Source: an uncultured Oscillospiraceae bacterium
GTDB taxonomy: Bacteria; Bacillota_A; Clostridia; Oscillospirales; Oscillospiraceae
Direction: 5' to 3'
Length of the DNA: 18,179 nucleotides
NCBI GenBank assembly: GCA_900769845.1
Contig: CAAGIF010000036.1
Location: forward strand, 1-18,179
The notes beneath the pieces are model-generated. The model was not told the DNA's origin. It did not search any database and saw only the letters and a program-made list of their open reading frames with translations. The stretch's first letter is position 1. The number at the start of each line of letters is the position of its first letter. The position numbers were made by a program, and so were the translations under genes. Positions 1 through 7,498 of the stretch are shown here, one piece after another.

Positions 1-19
1 ACGTGTGCTCTTCCGATCT
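1..19. other. Illumina adapter remnant at the window edge
   Basis: Bases 1-19, ACGTGTGCTCTTCCGATCT, are identical to the 3' end of the TruSeq read-2 adapter as I know it. The spoIIIAE reading frame is open and family-like from base 22 onward. The last adapter base plus bases 20-21 form an in-frame TAA, which would wrongly end the gene on its 5' side. Native sequence therefore starts at about base 20. Confidence 0.95.
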
Positions 20-21
20 AA

Positions 22-699
22 GAGATTACAGAGTACGGAAAACTGCTGCTTCCTGTGATGACCGCGGCGCTGGCTGCTCAGGGGGGCGTGTCTTCATCTG
101 TTGCCCTTTATACGGGAACAGCCTTTTTTAATTCGCTGATGGCATCATCGATCAAAAACATTCTGACCCCCATGATATATCTGTTCCTGGGTCTTTCCAC
201 AGCCTGCGCTTGTTTGGGCGAAGAAATGCTTATTAGACTGCGGGATGGTCTGAAATGGTTGATGACCTGGCTGTTAAAAACTGTATTGTACATCTTCACT
301 GGCTACATTGGCATCACCGGAGTTGTCAGCGGGACTACGGACGCAGCGGCCTTGAAGGCTGCTAAGCTGACGATTTCCGGTGTGGTACCTGTTGTGGGAG
401 GTATCCTTTCCGATGCATCAGAGGCTGTTCTGGTTGGGGTGGGAACTGCAAAAAATGCGGCGGGTCTCTATGGGATCTTTGCCATTCTCGCCATGTTTCT
501 TGGCCCCTTCCTGAAAATAGGCGCCCATTATCTGCTGATAAAGGGAATCAGTTTGATTTGCTCCGTTTTTGGCAACAAACGCACGGCGGGATTGATCACG
601 GATTTTTCCAGCGCCATGGGGTTTGTGCTTGCTATGAACGGAGCGGTGAGCATGATGCTGTTGATCAGTGTTGTGTGCTATATGAAGGGAGTTTCCTGA
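22..699 (+). CDS. spoIIIAE: Stage III sporulation protein AE, 5'-truncated
   Basis: This is the C-terminal part (about 225 residues) of SpoIIIAE, a polytopic membrane protein of the SpoIIIA-SpoIIQ channel that links mother cell and forespore during engulfment. The frame begins right after the adapter remnant with EITEYGKLLLPVMTAALAAQ, typical of the family's central region, so the true start lies outside the window. GTG/ATG codons at 55-60 are internal, not starts. Several long hydrophobic stretches follow, for example around nt 150-215, 250-330, 370-400, 470-550 and 600-690, separated by short Gly/Ser/Ala-rich segments, as expected for a multi-pass protein. Full-length family members are roughly 400 residues, so nearly half is missing through the contig break rather than gene decay. 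The TGA stop shares one base with the ATG of spoIIIAF. In known relatives the operon is transcribed by sigma-G/sigma-E control from upstream of spoIIIAA; that promoter is not visible here. Confidence 0.93.
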   Translation, partial: EITEYGKLLLPVMTAALAAQGGVSSSVALYTGTAFFNSLMASSIKNILTPMIYLFLGLSTACACLGEEMLIRLRDGLKWLMTWLLKTVLYIFTGYIGITGVVSGTTDAAALKAAKLTISGVVPVVGGILSDASEAVLVGVGTAKNAAGLYGIFAILAMFLGPFLKIGAHYLLIKGISLICSVFGNKRTAGLITDFSSAMGFVLAMNGAVSMMLLISVVCYMKGVS

Positions 700-1181
700 T
701 GAAAGATCTGGGCAGATATATTTTATCTGTGACATCTGCGGCAGTAATCACCGGAATTGTCTATTCACTGACCGATAGAAAGAATACCCAAGGGCCGCTG
801 ATTCGGCTGGTTGGAGGCTTGTTTCTGGCGTTTACTATGATCCAGCCTCTGACAAAATACCATTTCAACTGGATTTTGGATACATCCGGGAACTTTTTGG
901 CAGAAGCGGAAGCGGCTGCAGCCTCCGGAGAGATCCTGTCCCGGGATGCCGTTGCACAGCGCATAATCCAGGAAACCGAGGCATATATCTTGGACAAAGC
1001 CGGGTTGTACCGGGCGGAGCTTTCTGTGGAGGTGGAGGTTTCAGGAGATGAGATTCCGGTACCGAAATCCGTGACCATTCGGGGATATGTTTCTCCGTTG
1101 GCAAAGAGCCAAATCCAGGATCAGATTGAAAAAGATCTGGCAATTTCGAAGGAGAATCAGATATGGATTGGACATCCGTGA
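699..1181 (+). CDS. spoIIIAF: Stage III sporulation protein AF
   Basis: SpoIIIAF is a small membrane component of the SpoIIIA channel in the mother cell membrane. The 160-residue product starts MKDLGRYILSVTSAAVITGI, with two hydrophobic segments (about residues 8-25 and 34-52), then a soluble domain rich in Glu and Ala (residues 60-160). That matches the family layout. The ATG at 699 is chosen because it overlaps the spoIIIAE stop (TGATG) and gives the family N-terminus; a longer in-frame ORF reaching back to 558 lies inside spoIIIAE and reads as nonsense. At 160 residues it is shorter than the roughly 200-residue Bacillus protein. Its last 19 nt overlap spoIIIAG, so translation is probably coupled. 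Assignment rests on position between spoIIIAE and spoIIIAG plus this membrane-then-soluble pattern. Confidence 0.88.
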   Translation: MKDLGRYILSVTSAAVITGIVYSLTDRKNTQGPLIRLVGGLFLAFTMIQPLTKYHFNWILDTSGNFLAEAEAAAASGEILSRDAVAQRIIQETEAYILDKAGLYRAELSVEVEVSGDEIPVPKSVTIRGYVSPLAKSQIQDQIEKDLAISKENQIWIGHP

Positions 1182-1663
1182 CCCAAAAGTACAAATCCCT
1201 CTTTGATAAGTATAAATATGTGCTTTTGATCCTGGCAGTAGGGGTGTTTCTGATGGCATTACCCAAAGGGAAGACATCGCAACTGGCTGAGAGCAATGTT
1301 ACAGAAGTATCCATAGAGGACCCCGGCGAAAAACTGGAGGAGATCCTATCACAGATAGAGGGGGTCGGCAAAGTGCGTGTACTTTTGACAGAGCGTACCG
1401 GCGCAGAAACCGTATACCAGATGGATAGGGACGACCGAGTTTCCGGGGATGCGGAGGATAACCGAATACAGACAGTTATTGTTACCGGGGCAGATCGATC
1501 CCAGCAGGGGCTAATTAAATCTGTGATACCTCCTGTCTATCTGGGCGCTGTCATTGTATGCCAGGGAGGGGATATGCCGGTGGTTAAGCTTTCCGTGGTG
1601 GAGGCCGTCAGCGCAGTTACCGGAATACCGGCTGACAGAATCACAGTTTTGAAAATGAAATGA
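1163..1663 (+). CDS. spoIIIAG: Stage III sporulation protein AG
   Basis: SpoIIIAG is a bitopic membrane protein whose extracellular domain forms a large ring in the intermembrane space between mother cell and forespore; it resembles YscJ/FliF ring-building folds. The 166-residue product has a short cytoplasmic N-terminus, one hydrophobic segment at about residues 20-34 (YVLLILAVGVFLMAL), a low-complexity linker and a domain starting EKLEEILSQIEGVGKVRVLL. That last motif is typical of SpoIIIAG. The end (VEAVSAVTGIPADRITVLKMK region) is also family-like. The ATG at 1163 has a GGAG about 8 nt upstream and overlaps the end of spoIIIAF by 19 nt. Spacing to spoIIIAH is 17 nt, in one operon. Confidence 0.93.
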   Translation: MDWTSVTQKYKSLFDKYKYVLLILAVGVFLMALPKGKTSQLAESNVTEVSIEDPGEKLEEILSQIEGVGKVRVLLTERTGAETVYQMDRDDRVSGDAEDNRIQTVIVTGADRSQQGLIKSVIPPVYLGAVIVCQGGDMPVVKLSVVEAVSAVTGIPADRITVLKMK

Positions 1664-1680
1664 ATGGGAGGCATTCTTTT

Positions 1681-2235
1681 ATGAAAACATGGAAGAAAAA
1701 TTTGGTGGCAGCGGCTGTTCTGGTGACGGTCTGTACGGGAATTTACATGAACTGGCTTTACACGGAGCAGAGTACGGCCAAGGAGCTTACGGATACACTG
1801 GATGTGGAAAAAGTAATGTCAGACGAAACCCTTTTGCTGAATGAACAGGACCCTTTTACCGGAGAGGAACTGACGGTGAATACGGCTGAGGATTATTTTG
1901 CGGCGGTACGGCTTTCCAGACAGCAGGCGAGGGACAGTGCTCTGAATCTGCTGCAGGAGGCCATGGCATACTCCGATCAGACCAAGGCGGCAGAGTCCTC
2001 CATGCAGCTTGAAGAGATCGTCCAGACAGCGCTGACCGAGGCGCAGATTGAAAGTCTGATCATTGCCAAGGGGTATACGGATTGCGTTGCCTACATGAGC
2101 AACGGCGGTATCTCCGTTGCGGTGGCATCCCCGGAGGGCGGCCTGAAAGCCGAGGATGTGGCTGTGATTGCTGACATCGTCATGAGCCAGTCAGAATACA
2201 CCATGGAAGAGATCCGTGTGGTGGAGGTACAGTAA
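1681..2235 (+). CDS. spoIIIAH: Stage III sporulation protein AH
   Basis: SpoIIIAH is the mother cell protein whose extracellular YscJ-like domain binds SpoIIQ from the forespore and helps form the channel. The 184-residue product has a basic N-terminus (MKTWKKN), one membrane segment (about residues 8-24), an acidic linker, and a C-terminal domain from about residue 85 ending EYTMEEIRVVEVQ, characteristic of the family. The ATG at 1681 is preferred because GGGAGG sits 9 nt before it. An in-frame ATG at 1660, overlapping the spoIIIAG stop, would add seven residues and lacks its own good ribosome binding site. It is the last gene of the spoIIIA operon here and is followed at once by a strong palindrome. 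Confidence 0.93.
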   Translation: MKTWKKNLVAAAVLVTVCTGIYMNWLYTEQSTAKELTDTLDVEKVMSDETLLLNEQDPFTGEELTVNTAEDYFAAVRLSRQQARDSALNLLQEAMAYSDQTKAAESSMQLEEIVQTALTEAQIESLIIAKGYTDCVAYMSNGGISVAVASPEGGLKAEDVAVIADIVMSQSEYTMEEIRVVEVQ

Positions 2236-2240
2236 CAGAA

Positions 2241-2270
2241 ATGACCCCGAAGAAGCTTCTTCGGGGTCAT
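2241..2270. terminator. Bidirectional terminator, perfect 30-bp palindrome
   Basis: Each half is 15 nt (ATGACCCCGAAGAAG followed by its exact reverse complement), with a HindIII site at the centre. It sits between the convergent spoIIIAH and aroQ stops, 5 nt from each. The tracts after the hairpin are only moderately T-rich on either strand (GGTATTTAT on +, TTCTG on -), so termination efficiency is uncertain. Position and symmetry favour a shared terminator for both operons. Confidence 0.85.
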
Positions 2271-2275
2271 GGTAT

Positions 2276-2704
2276 TTATATGCAGTTCTTCAAATGGAGA
2301 ATTGCCTCTCGGTACCCATCCAATCCGTGTCCCATGATGGAGTGGATACAGGCGCTTCGCACATAGGATATCTGGCGAAAATCCTCCCGGGTGGAAACAT
2401 CGGAAATATGAACCTCCACCGTGGGGATTCCCACAGCCTTCAACGCATCCAGCAGAGCAACAGAGGTGTGGGTATAGGCGGCGGGATTGATCACGATGCC
2501 GTCGCAGTTTCCGTAAGCTTCCTGGATTTTGTCCACAAGGGCGCCTTCGTGGTTGGATTGATACTGTTCAATCTCCAGATTCTCCTCAAGGGCGGTTCTT
2601 TGAAGTAGCTCCAAAAGATCGGAAAAGCTATTTCTGCCATAGATATCCGGCTCACGAATGCCAAGCATGTTGATATTTGGGCCGTTCAGAACGAGAATTT
2701 TCAT
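2276..2704 (-). CDS. aroQ: 3-dehydroquinate dehydratase, type II
   Basis: This enzyme catalyses the third shikimate-pathway step, 3-dehydroquinate to 3-dehydroshikimate, as a small dodecameric cytosolic protein. The 142-residue length is normal for type II. Visible family motifs are NGPNINMLG (residues 7-15), REPDIYG with the catalytic Tyr22, SNHEG (50-54), INPAAYTHTS (72-81) and EVHISD (97-102). The ATG overlaps the TGA of the aroE-aroK fusion gene by 4 nt (ATGA), which suggests coupled translation. It is the last gene of the aromatic operon, 5 nt from the convergent terminator. No type I enzyme (aroD) is seen in the window, so this is the operon's only dehydroquinase. The name aroQ is also used for a chorismate mutase class; here it means dehydroquinase. 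Confidence 0.96.
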   Translation of the reverse strand: MKILVLNGPNINMLGIREPDIYGRNSFSDLLELLQRTALEENLEIEQYQSNHEGALVDKIQEAYGNCDGIVINPAAYTHTSVALLDALKAVGIPTVEVHISDVSTREDFRQISYVRSACIHSIMGHGLDGYREAILHLKNCI

Positions 2705-3924
2705 AGGGAACCCTCCCAGATTCTGAGAATCTGCCTGGCAGCAGACTCGGGTGTATTGTTATTGTCAATGGTATGATCGGCGAATGCCGCATACAAAGGT
2801 TTGCGGATGCTGTACATTTCTGCAAGGCTACCGGATTGGGAAAGAGGACGGCCATCAGTTGAAAGATCCCGGACTTCCCGCTGGAGCCAGAAAATCCGAC
2901 CGTTCTGCCGAAGCAGAGGCAGGTTTTCCTGCTGGGTCACACAGCCGCCTCCCGTGGCGATGACCAAGCCGGATTCCTTGCCAAGGATTGCCAGTGTTTC
3001 CGTTTCCAATGTCCGAAAAAAGGCTTCTCCATCCCGGGCGAATATTTCGGGAATACTTTGGTTTGCCCGAAACTCCAAAACCTGATCTGCATCCGTAAAC
3101 TGTTTGTTCCGCTGACCTGCCAGGATTTTTCCAACAGTGGATTTTCCGCAGCCGGGCATGCCGATGAGTATGATATTTTCCATCTGCTGCCGAAGCATTC
3201 GGTGGATTTCTCCGATCCTGGCCTCGTCGATGGAGGAGCCGGTAAACCACTCAGAGGCTTCCTTGGCCTGAGCCACCAGCATTTTCAGGCCGTTAACTGC
3301 CTGCAATCCTCGTTTCTCGGCATCCAGCAACAGGGCGGTTCTGGCGGGGTTGTAGATTACATCCAGAACGCCCTCCAATTTCGGAAACTCCGACAGATCC
3401 AAGGGGGTGCACCCCGTGTTGGGATACATGCCAACCGGAGTGGTATTCACAATGACGGCTGTATCCCGGTGTAGATGCAGGTTCTGATAGTTATGTTCTC
3501 CGGTTCGGGAAATGACGATTACATGGGCGCCAAGCTCCTGCAGCGCGGCAACCGCTGTATTGGAAGCGCCGCCGCTGCCAAGAACCAGTATTTTTTTTCC
3601 GGAAAGGGACAGACCGCTGTCTTTGACCATGGTCTGAAAACCGAAATAGTCCGTGTTGTGACCGATGAGTTTACCATTTCGTTTGACGATGGTATTCACA
3701 GCGCCAAGCTTCCGGGCGACGGGGCTTAATTCATCCAGGTATGGGATGACTGCCTTTTTGTAAGGCACGGTCACATTCAGACCGGAAAAGTCCTTTGTTT
3801 TCAGAAAGGATTCCAGATCCTCCGGCTCTACTTCAAATAGTTCATAGTTGTAATCACCCAGATGGGCGTGAATCTGAGGGGAGTAGCTGTGGGTCAGCTT
3901 TCTTCCGAGCAATCCGCATTTCAT
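2701..3924 (-). CDS. aroE/aroK: Bifunctional shikimate dehydrogenase / shikimate kinase fusion
   Basis: The 407-residue protein joins two consecutive shikimate-pathway enzymes. Residues 1 to about 245 are shikimate dehydrogenase (3-dehydroshikimate plus NADPH to shikimate). They show S13-x-S15 substrate serines, NVTVPYK with catalytic K56 (50-56), N77 in GAVNTI, D92 in NTDYFG, the dinucleotide motif GSGGAS (116-121) and NTTPVGM (160-166). Residues 248-407 are shikimate kinase (shikimate to shikimate-3-phosphate), with Walker A GMPGCGKST (255-263), the DADQ metal/substrate region and GGG (325-327). M248 begins MENIILIGMPGCGKST, which looks like the start of a free-standing AroK, so the fusion probably arose by loss of the aroE stop. 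The frame is continuous with no sign of frameshift. The start overlaps the chorismate mutase stop by 4 nt. A separately initiated kinase from M248 is possible, but no good ribosome binding site precedes it. Confidence 0.95.
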   Translation of the reverse strand: MKCGLLGRKLTHSYSPQIHAHLGDYNYELFEVEPEDLESFLKTKDFSGLNVTVPYKKAVIPYLDELSPVARKLGAVNTIVKRNGKLIGHNTDYFGFQTMVKDSGLSLSGKKILVLGSGGASNTAVAALQELGAHVIVISRTGEHNYQNLHLHRDTAVIVNTTPVGMYPNTGCTPLDLSEFPKLEGVLDVIYNPARTALLLDAEKRGLQAVNGLKMLVAQAKEASEWFTGSSIDEARIGEIHRMLRQQMENIILIGMPGCGKSTVGKILAGQRNKQFTDADQVLEFRANQSIPEIFARDGEAFFRTLETETLAILGKESGLVIATGGGCVTQQENLPLLRQNGRIFWLQREVRDLSTDGRPLSQSGSLAEMYSIRKPLYAAFADHTIDNNNTPESAARQILRIWEGSL

Positions 3925-4202
3925 AGCGTATTCTCCCCGTCGCTGTTCCGGGTAGCCTGGTGGCTGCGGCTCAGTTCAAAAATTTTCAAATATAGCTCCC
4001 GAATATATCCTGCCATGGCTGTTCCGGCTTTGATTTCCAGATCAGAAAGCTTTTCCTGCTCCCGGCTGGGAACAAAAACAGGCAGGTCATGCATCTTCTT
4101 ATAATCTGCGATTTGTTCGGCTACATCCATTCGCTGGAGAAAAAGCCGGATAAGCTGGTCATCAATTTGATCGATTTCTCTGCGTAGTTCCTGAAGTTCC
4201 AT
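3921..4202 (-). CDS. Chorismate mutase, AroQ class, monofunctional
   Basis: This enzyme converts chorismate to prephenate, the branch point to tyrosine and phenylalanine. The 93-residue all-helical protein begins MELQELRREIDQIDDQLIRL, typical of the AroQ-class dimer. Against the E. coli P-protein mutase, the active-site residues are kept by spacing: R7, R24, K35, R47, E48, S78 and Q82. The residue matching E. coli D48 is V44. It lacks any fused dehydratase or dehydrogenase domain, so it supplies prephenate to the separate TyrA of this operon. A strong AGGAGG lies inside the end of aroC and the gap to aroC is 3 nt. Its stop overlaps the aroE-aroK start (ATGA). I leave the symbol blank because naming differs (aroH, aroQ, pheA). 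Confidence 0.9.
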   Translation of the reverse strand: MELQELRREIDQIDDQLIRLFLQRMDVAEQIADYKKMHDLPVFVPSREQEKLSDLEIKAGTAMAGYIRELYLKIFELSRSHQATRNSDGENTL

Positions 4203-4205
4203 GGC

Positions 4206-5294
4206 TCATTTCCTCCTGTCGGTTTGGGTGTTGCCAAGGATCAGATCATAAATGGCGATCGCCGCCGCTGCTTCCACAACAGGAACGGCTCTGGGGACGA
4301 TGCAGGGGTCGTGACGCCCTTTGATGTGAAACGTGACTTCTTCCATGGTCTTCAGATTTACGCTCTTCTGGGCCTTTGTAATGGACGGTGTGGGCTTGAT
4401 CGTCACCTGGAATATCACGGGCATTCCGGTGGTTATCCCACCAAGGATACCGCCACAGTGGTTTGTTGCGGTTTTTAAAATACCATCTTCGACAGTAAAA
4501 CTATCATTGCTTTCGCTTCCTGGTACGACAACGAAAGAATCTGACCAACCAAACCCAACGGATTTCACAGCCGGAATCCCATAAACGATTTGTGCGATTT
4601 TACTTTCCACACCGCCGAACATGGGCTCGCCAATCCCGGCGGGAAGTCCGGTGATGGCACATTCTATGATTCCACCTACACTCTCTCCCTGCGCCTTTGC
4701 CTTTGCGATATTTTCCTGCATCATCTCTGAGGATTCAGAGGTGAGCGAGGGGTAGATTTCGCCAATTCTATCGAGTTCAGGGTTTACAGGGTGAAAGTAT
4801 TCTCCATCCATAAGCCCGATCTGAACAATATGCGCTCCGATTCGGATCCCCATTTCCTCCAGCCATTGCCTGCACAATCCGCCGGCGATACACAGGGGCG
4901 CAGTGAGACGGCCGGAGAAATGTCCTCCGCCGGCTGCATCCTGGAATCCGCCGTATTTAATTTGGGCGGTATAATCCGCGTGACCGGGGCGGGGGATATC
5001 CTTTAGATTGTCATAGTCCCCGGAACGGGTGTTGGTATTGCGGATCATGGCGGCAATGGGTGCCCCGCAGGTAAAGCCATCGACAATACCTGCCAGAAAT
5101 TCCGGCCTGTCTTCTTCCTTACGGGGGGTGGACCAATCATTCTGTCCGGGTGCTCTGCGGTTGAGGAATTGCTGGAGTTTCTCGGAATCCACGGGAAGTC
5201 CCGCAGGAATTCCGTCCAGGGTCATGCCGATGGCGGGTCCGTGGGACTGTCCGAAGATGGATAGTTTCAAATTATCACCGTAGGTACTGCTCAT
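4206..5294 (-). CDS. aroC: Chorismate synthase
   Basis: AroC catalyses the last shikimate-pathway step, EPSP to chorismate, using reduced FMN without net redox change. The 362-residue length is usual. Motifs seen are FGQSHG (residues 14-19), RPGHADYT (102-109), GGGHFSGR (122-129) and RHDPC (327-331), all part of the FMN/EPSP site. The segment around residue 250, FGWSDSF...GSESNDSF, differs from the enterobacterial version but keeps the GSE-x-ND core. The ATG has a good AGGAGG and overlaps the end of aroA by 20 nt. It is followed 3 nt later by chorismate mutase, which uses its product directly. Confidence 0.96.
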   Translation of the reverse strand: MSSTYGDNLKLSIFGQSHGPAIGMTLDGIPAGLPVDSEKLQQFLNRRAPGQNDWSTPRKEEDRPEFLAGIVDGFTCGAPIAAMIRNTNTRSGDYDNLKDIPRPGHADYTAQIKYGGFQDAAGGGHFSGRLTAPLCIAGGLCRQWLEEMGIRIGAHIVQIGLMDGEYFHPVNPELDRIGEIYPSLTSESSEMMQENIAKAKAQGESVGGIIECAITGLPAGIGEPMFGGVESKIAQIVYGIPAVKSVGFGWSDSFVVVPGSESNDSFTVEDGILKTATNHCGGILGGITTGMPVIFQVTIKPTPSITKAQKSVNLKTMEEVTFHIKGRHDPCIVPRAVPVVEAAAAIAIYDLILGNTQTDRRK

Positions 5295-6444
5295 AATTAC
5301 CTCCTAGCCGGGCGTATTCATTCCAGAACTTTGGATAGGATTTCTTAACTGCTTCTGCGCCGCGGACGGTTACCGGGGCGGTACAGACAGTGGCTGCGAT
5401 GGCGGCTGACATGGCGATACGGTGGTCATTGCAACTGTCTACTGCGCCGCCGATTAATCCGGTGCCGTGAATGGTCAAGGTATCTACTGTTGCCTCTGCT
5501 TTTCCGCCAAGGTTTTCGATCATATTGACGACAGCAGCCACACGATCGGATTCTTTCAGGCGCAGACGCCGGATGTCTGTAAAGACTGCGCCTTGATTTG
5601 CGGCAGCCACCACGGATAAAACGGGAACGAGATCAGGAATGTCTGCCGCAGATATGGTTACATGGGTTTCCAAAAGCTGATGGCAAATATCCACCACTGC
5701 CCGGTCGCCCTGTAAAGAAATTGCATTGATTCCGTGGACGGACAGGGGATTTCCCAACATCTGGGCGGCAACCCAGAAGGCGCCGTTGCTCCAATCTCCC
5801 TCCACTGTTACTGTACCGGGGGAATGATAATGGGGAGCGCCAAAGAGATCCATGGCTTCCTCGGTCATATCAAGATAGGGTTTGGATTCTACCTTGCCTG
5901 TGATGAATAATTCACAGGGGCCATCAATCAGGGAATGGGCAAAAAGCAGCCCGGTTATGAACTGGCTGGATACATTACCGGGGATCCGATATTCTCCCGC
6001 TTTCAGCTTACCGGCGCAGCGAAGGGTGTTTTCTGTGGGACGGGAAAGCTTGCAGCCCATGCGTTCCATTTCCTCCCATAAAGGAGAGAGGGGACGCTGG
6101 GGAAGTCTGCCTTCCATCTGAAATACGGTATCCACACCCAGCGCACCCACGATGGGGAGCAGAAAACGCAGGGTCGAACCGCTTTCACAGCAGTCCAGCA
6201 CGGCTGTTTCCGGTGCATTTCGAATGGGAAAAACAGTATATCCCGCATCCGTTCTCTGAATCTTCGCGCCCAGGGCATTTAAGCACTCTGCTGTGGCCTC
6301 AATATCCTGATTGGTTTCCTCACAGCGCAGTTGGGTGGGATTGTCCGCAAAAGCGGCGCAGATCAGATACCGGTGCGCCTGGGATTTGGAGGGGATAACA
6401 CGGATATCTCCCCGAAGCAGCCGGGGATGAATGGTAATGTCCAT
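5275..6444 (-). CDS. aroA: 3-phosphoshikimate 1-carboxyvinyltransferase (EPSP synthase)
   Basis: AroA transfers the enolpyruvyl group of PEP to shikimate-3-phosphate; it is the glyphosate target. The 389-residue protein is shorter than the usual ~427. It keeps PSKSQAHR (18-25, with K20, S21, R25), VSSQF (158-162), catalytic D271 in IPDLVPVL, KESDR with E298 (297-301) and DHRIAM (340-345). The loop that reads GNAGTAMRP in E. coli reads ESGSTLRF here (87-94), so Thr97, Ala98 and Pro101 positions hold Ser, Thr and Phe. This variant is one I associate with clostridial enzymes and may change inhibitor sensitivity (inference). It begins 1 nt after the aroB stop with only a weak Shine-Dalgarno (AGGCAGG), so it probably relies on coupling. 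Confidence 0.95.
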   Translation of the reverse strand: MDITIHPRLLRGDIRVIPSKSQAHRYLICAAFADNPTQLRCEETNQDIEATAECLNALGAKIQRTDAGYTVFPIRNAPETAVLDCCESGSTLRFLLPIVGALGVDTVFQMEGRLPQRPLSPLWEEMERMGCKLSRPTENTLRCAGKLKAGEYRIPGNVSSQFITGLLFAHSLIDGPCELFITGKVESKPYLDMTEEAMDLFGAPHYHSPGTVTVEGDWSNGAFWVAAQMLGNPLSVHGINAISLQGDRAVVDICHQLLETHVTISAADIPDLVPVLSVVAAANQGAVFTDIRRLRLKESDRVAAVVNMIENLGGKAEATVDTLTIHGTGLIGGAVDSCNDHRIAMSAAIAATVCTAPVTVRGAEAVKKSYPKFWNEYARLGGNYEQYLR

Positions 6445-6445
6445 A

Positions 6446-7498
6446 TCAAAGACCTGCCTTGATAAAGGGTAATAATTCCTCTGTAGGTGTGGGGTGAAGG
6501 ATACATTCGCCGATCTGATGGGGGACGATGAGATTTACTGTATTTCCGTTTCGTTTCTTGTCAGAAAGGGCGTTTTGGAATAAATGTTCTGCAGAGCAGC
6601 TGCAGGAAGTGGGAAGCTCAAATGCATCCAGAATATCCAGAATGGAATCCCGGGTATCCGCATCGCATATGCCAAGCGCTGCGGCGGCCCGGCTGACGAT
6701 GGCCATGCCAATGGCAACAGCCTTGCCGTGCGAAAGGGTAAAGTTACTTTCTTTTTCTACGCCGTGCCCGATGGTGTGTCCCAAATTCAGCTTCATACGC
6801 GCGCCGGTGTCAAATTCATCCTCTGTAACCACATCCCGCTTCAGTTCCACACATCGGCTTATGACAGTTTCTTGGTCAAAATCCAGGCCGGTTTGGGAAA
6901 GATTGGAGAACAGCTCCGGATCGTAGAGAATACCGTATTTAATGATCTCAGCGCAGCCATCCCGAAATATCTTCCGGGGAAGCGTGTTCAGGCAGTCCGT
7001 ATCGCAAAGCACAAGGCTGGGCTGATAGAAAGCTCCTGCCAGGTTTTTTCCTGCGGGAAGGTCAATGGCGGTTTTTCCGCCCACGGAGGAGTCCACAGCC
7101 GCCAGAAGGGTCGTAGGAACCTGAATAAAGGGAATTCCACGCAGATATACCGCAGCGGCAAACCCTGCCAGATCACCCACTACGCCGCCGCCAAGGGCGA
7201 TGATCACATCGGAACGGGTTATATGGTTTTCTGCAAGAAAGTTCAAAAGTGACAGTAAGGTCTGTCCGTTTTTGGAGCTTTCTCCGGCGGGAAATACAAA
7301 ATGATACACGGTAAAACCTGTATCGCACAACTGCTGCTGTATCAAGGAGCCGTAAAGAGGCCAGACATTGGTGTCACTGACGATACATGCTGCCCCGCCT
7401 CTGCACAGGTTGGATGCATACGCTCCAATCTGGGTCAATACGCCGGAACCGATGAAGACATCATATTCTTTTGCGGTGTTTACATGGACGGTTTTCAT
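6446..7498 (-). CDS. aroB: 3-dehydroquinate synthase
   Basis: AroB cyclises DAHP to 3-dehydroquinate, the second pathway step, with NAD+ and a divalent metal. The 350-residue length fits. Visible motifs are GGGVVGDLAGF (103-113, NAD binding), DSSVGGKTAID (136-146), and the metal ligands E184 (in CAEIIKYG), H241 (GHTIGH) and H257 (SHGKAVAIG). Its ATG overlaps the tyrA stop by 4 nt (ATGA) and is preceded by a strong AGGAGGAGG inside tyrA. The order, with tyrA between aroF and aroB, does not follow pathway order. Confidence 0.96.
   Translation of the reverse strand: MKTVHVNTAKEYDVFIGSGVLTQIGAYASNLCRGGAACIVSDTNVWPLYGSLIQQQLCDTGFTVYHFVFPAGESSKNGQTLLSLLNFLAENHITRSDVIIALGGGVVGDLAGFAAAVYLRGIPFIQVPTTLLAAVDSSVGGKTAIDLPAGKNLAGAFYQPSLVLCDTDCLNTLPRKIFRDGCAEIIKYGILYDPELFSNLSQTGLDFDQETVISRCVELKRDVVTEDEFDTGARMKLNLGHTIGHGVEKESNFTLSHGKAVAIGMAIVSRAAAALGICDADTRDSILDILDAFELPTSCSCSAEHLFQNALSDKKRNGNTVNLIVPHQIGECILHPTPTEELLPFIKAGL

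Noticed and set aside
1660..1680. ATG at 1660 as the start of spoIIIAH.
   Set aside because: It overlaps the spoIIIAG stop attractively, but GGGAGG is correctly spaced only for the ATG at 1681, which also gives the usual basic N-terminus.
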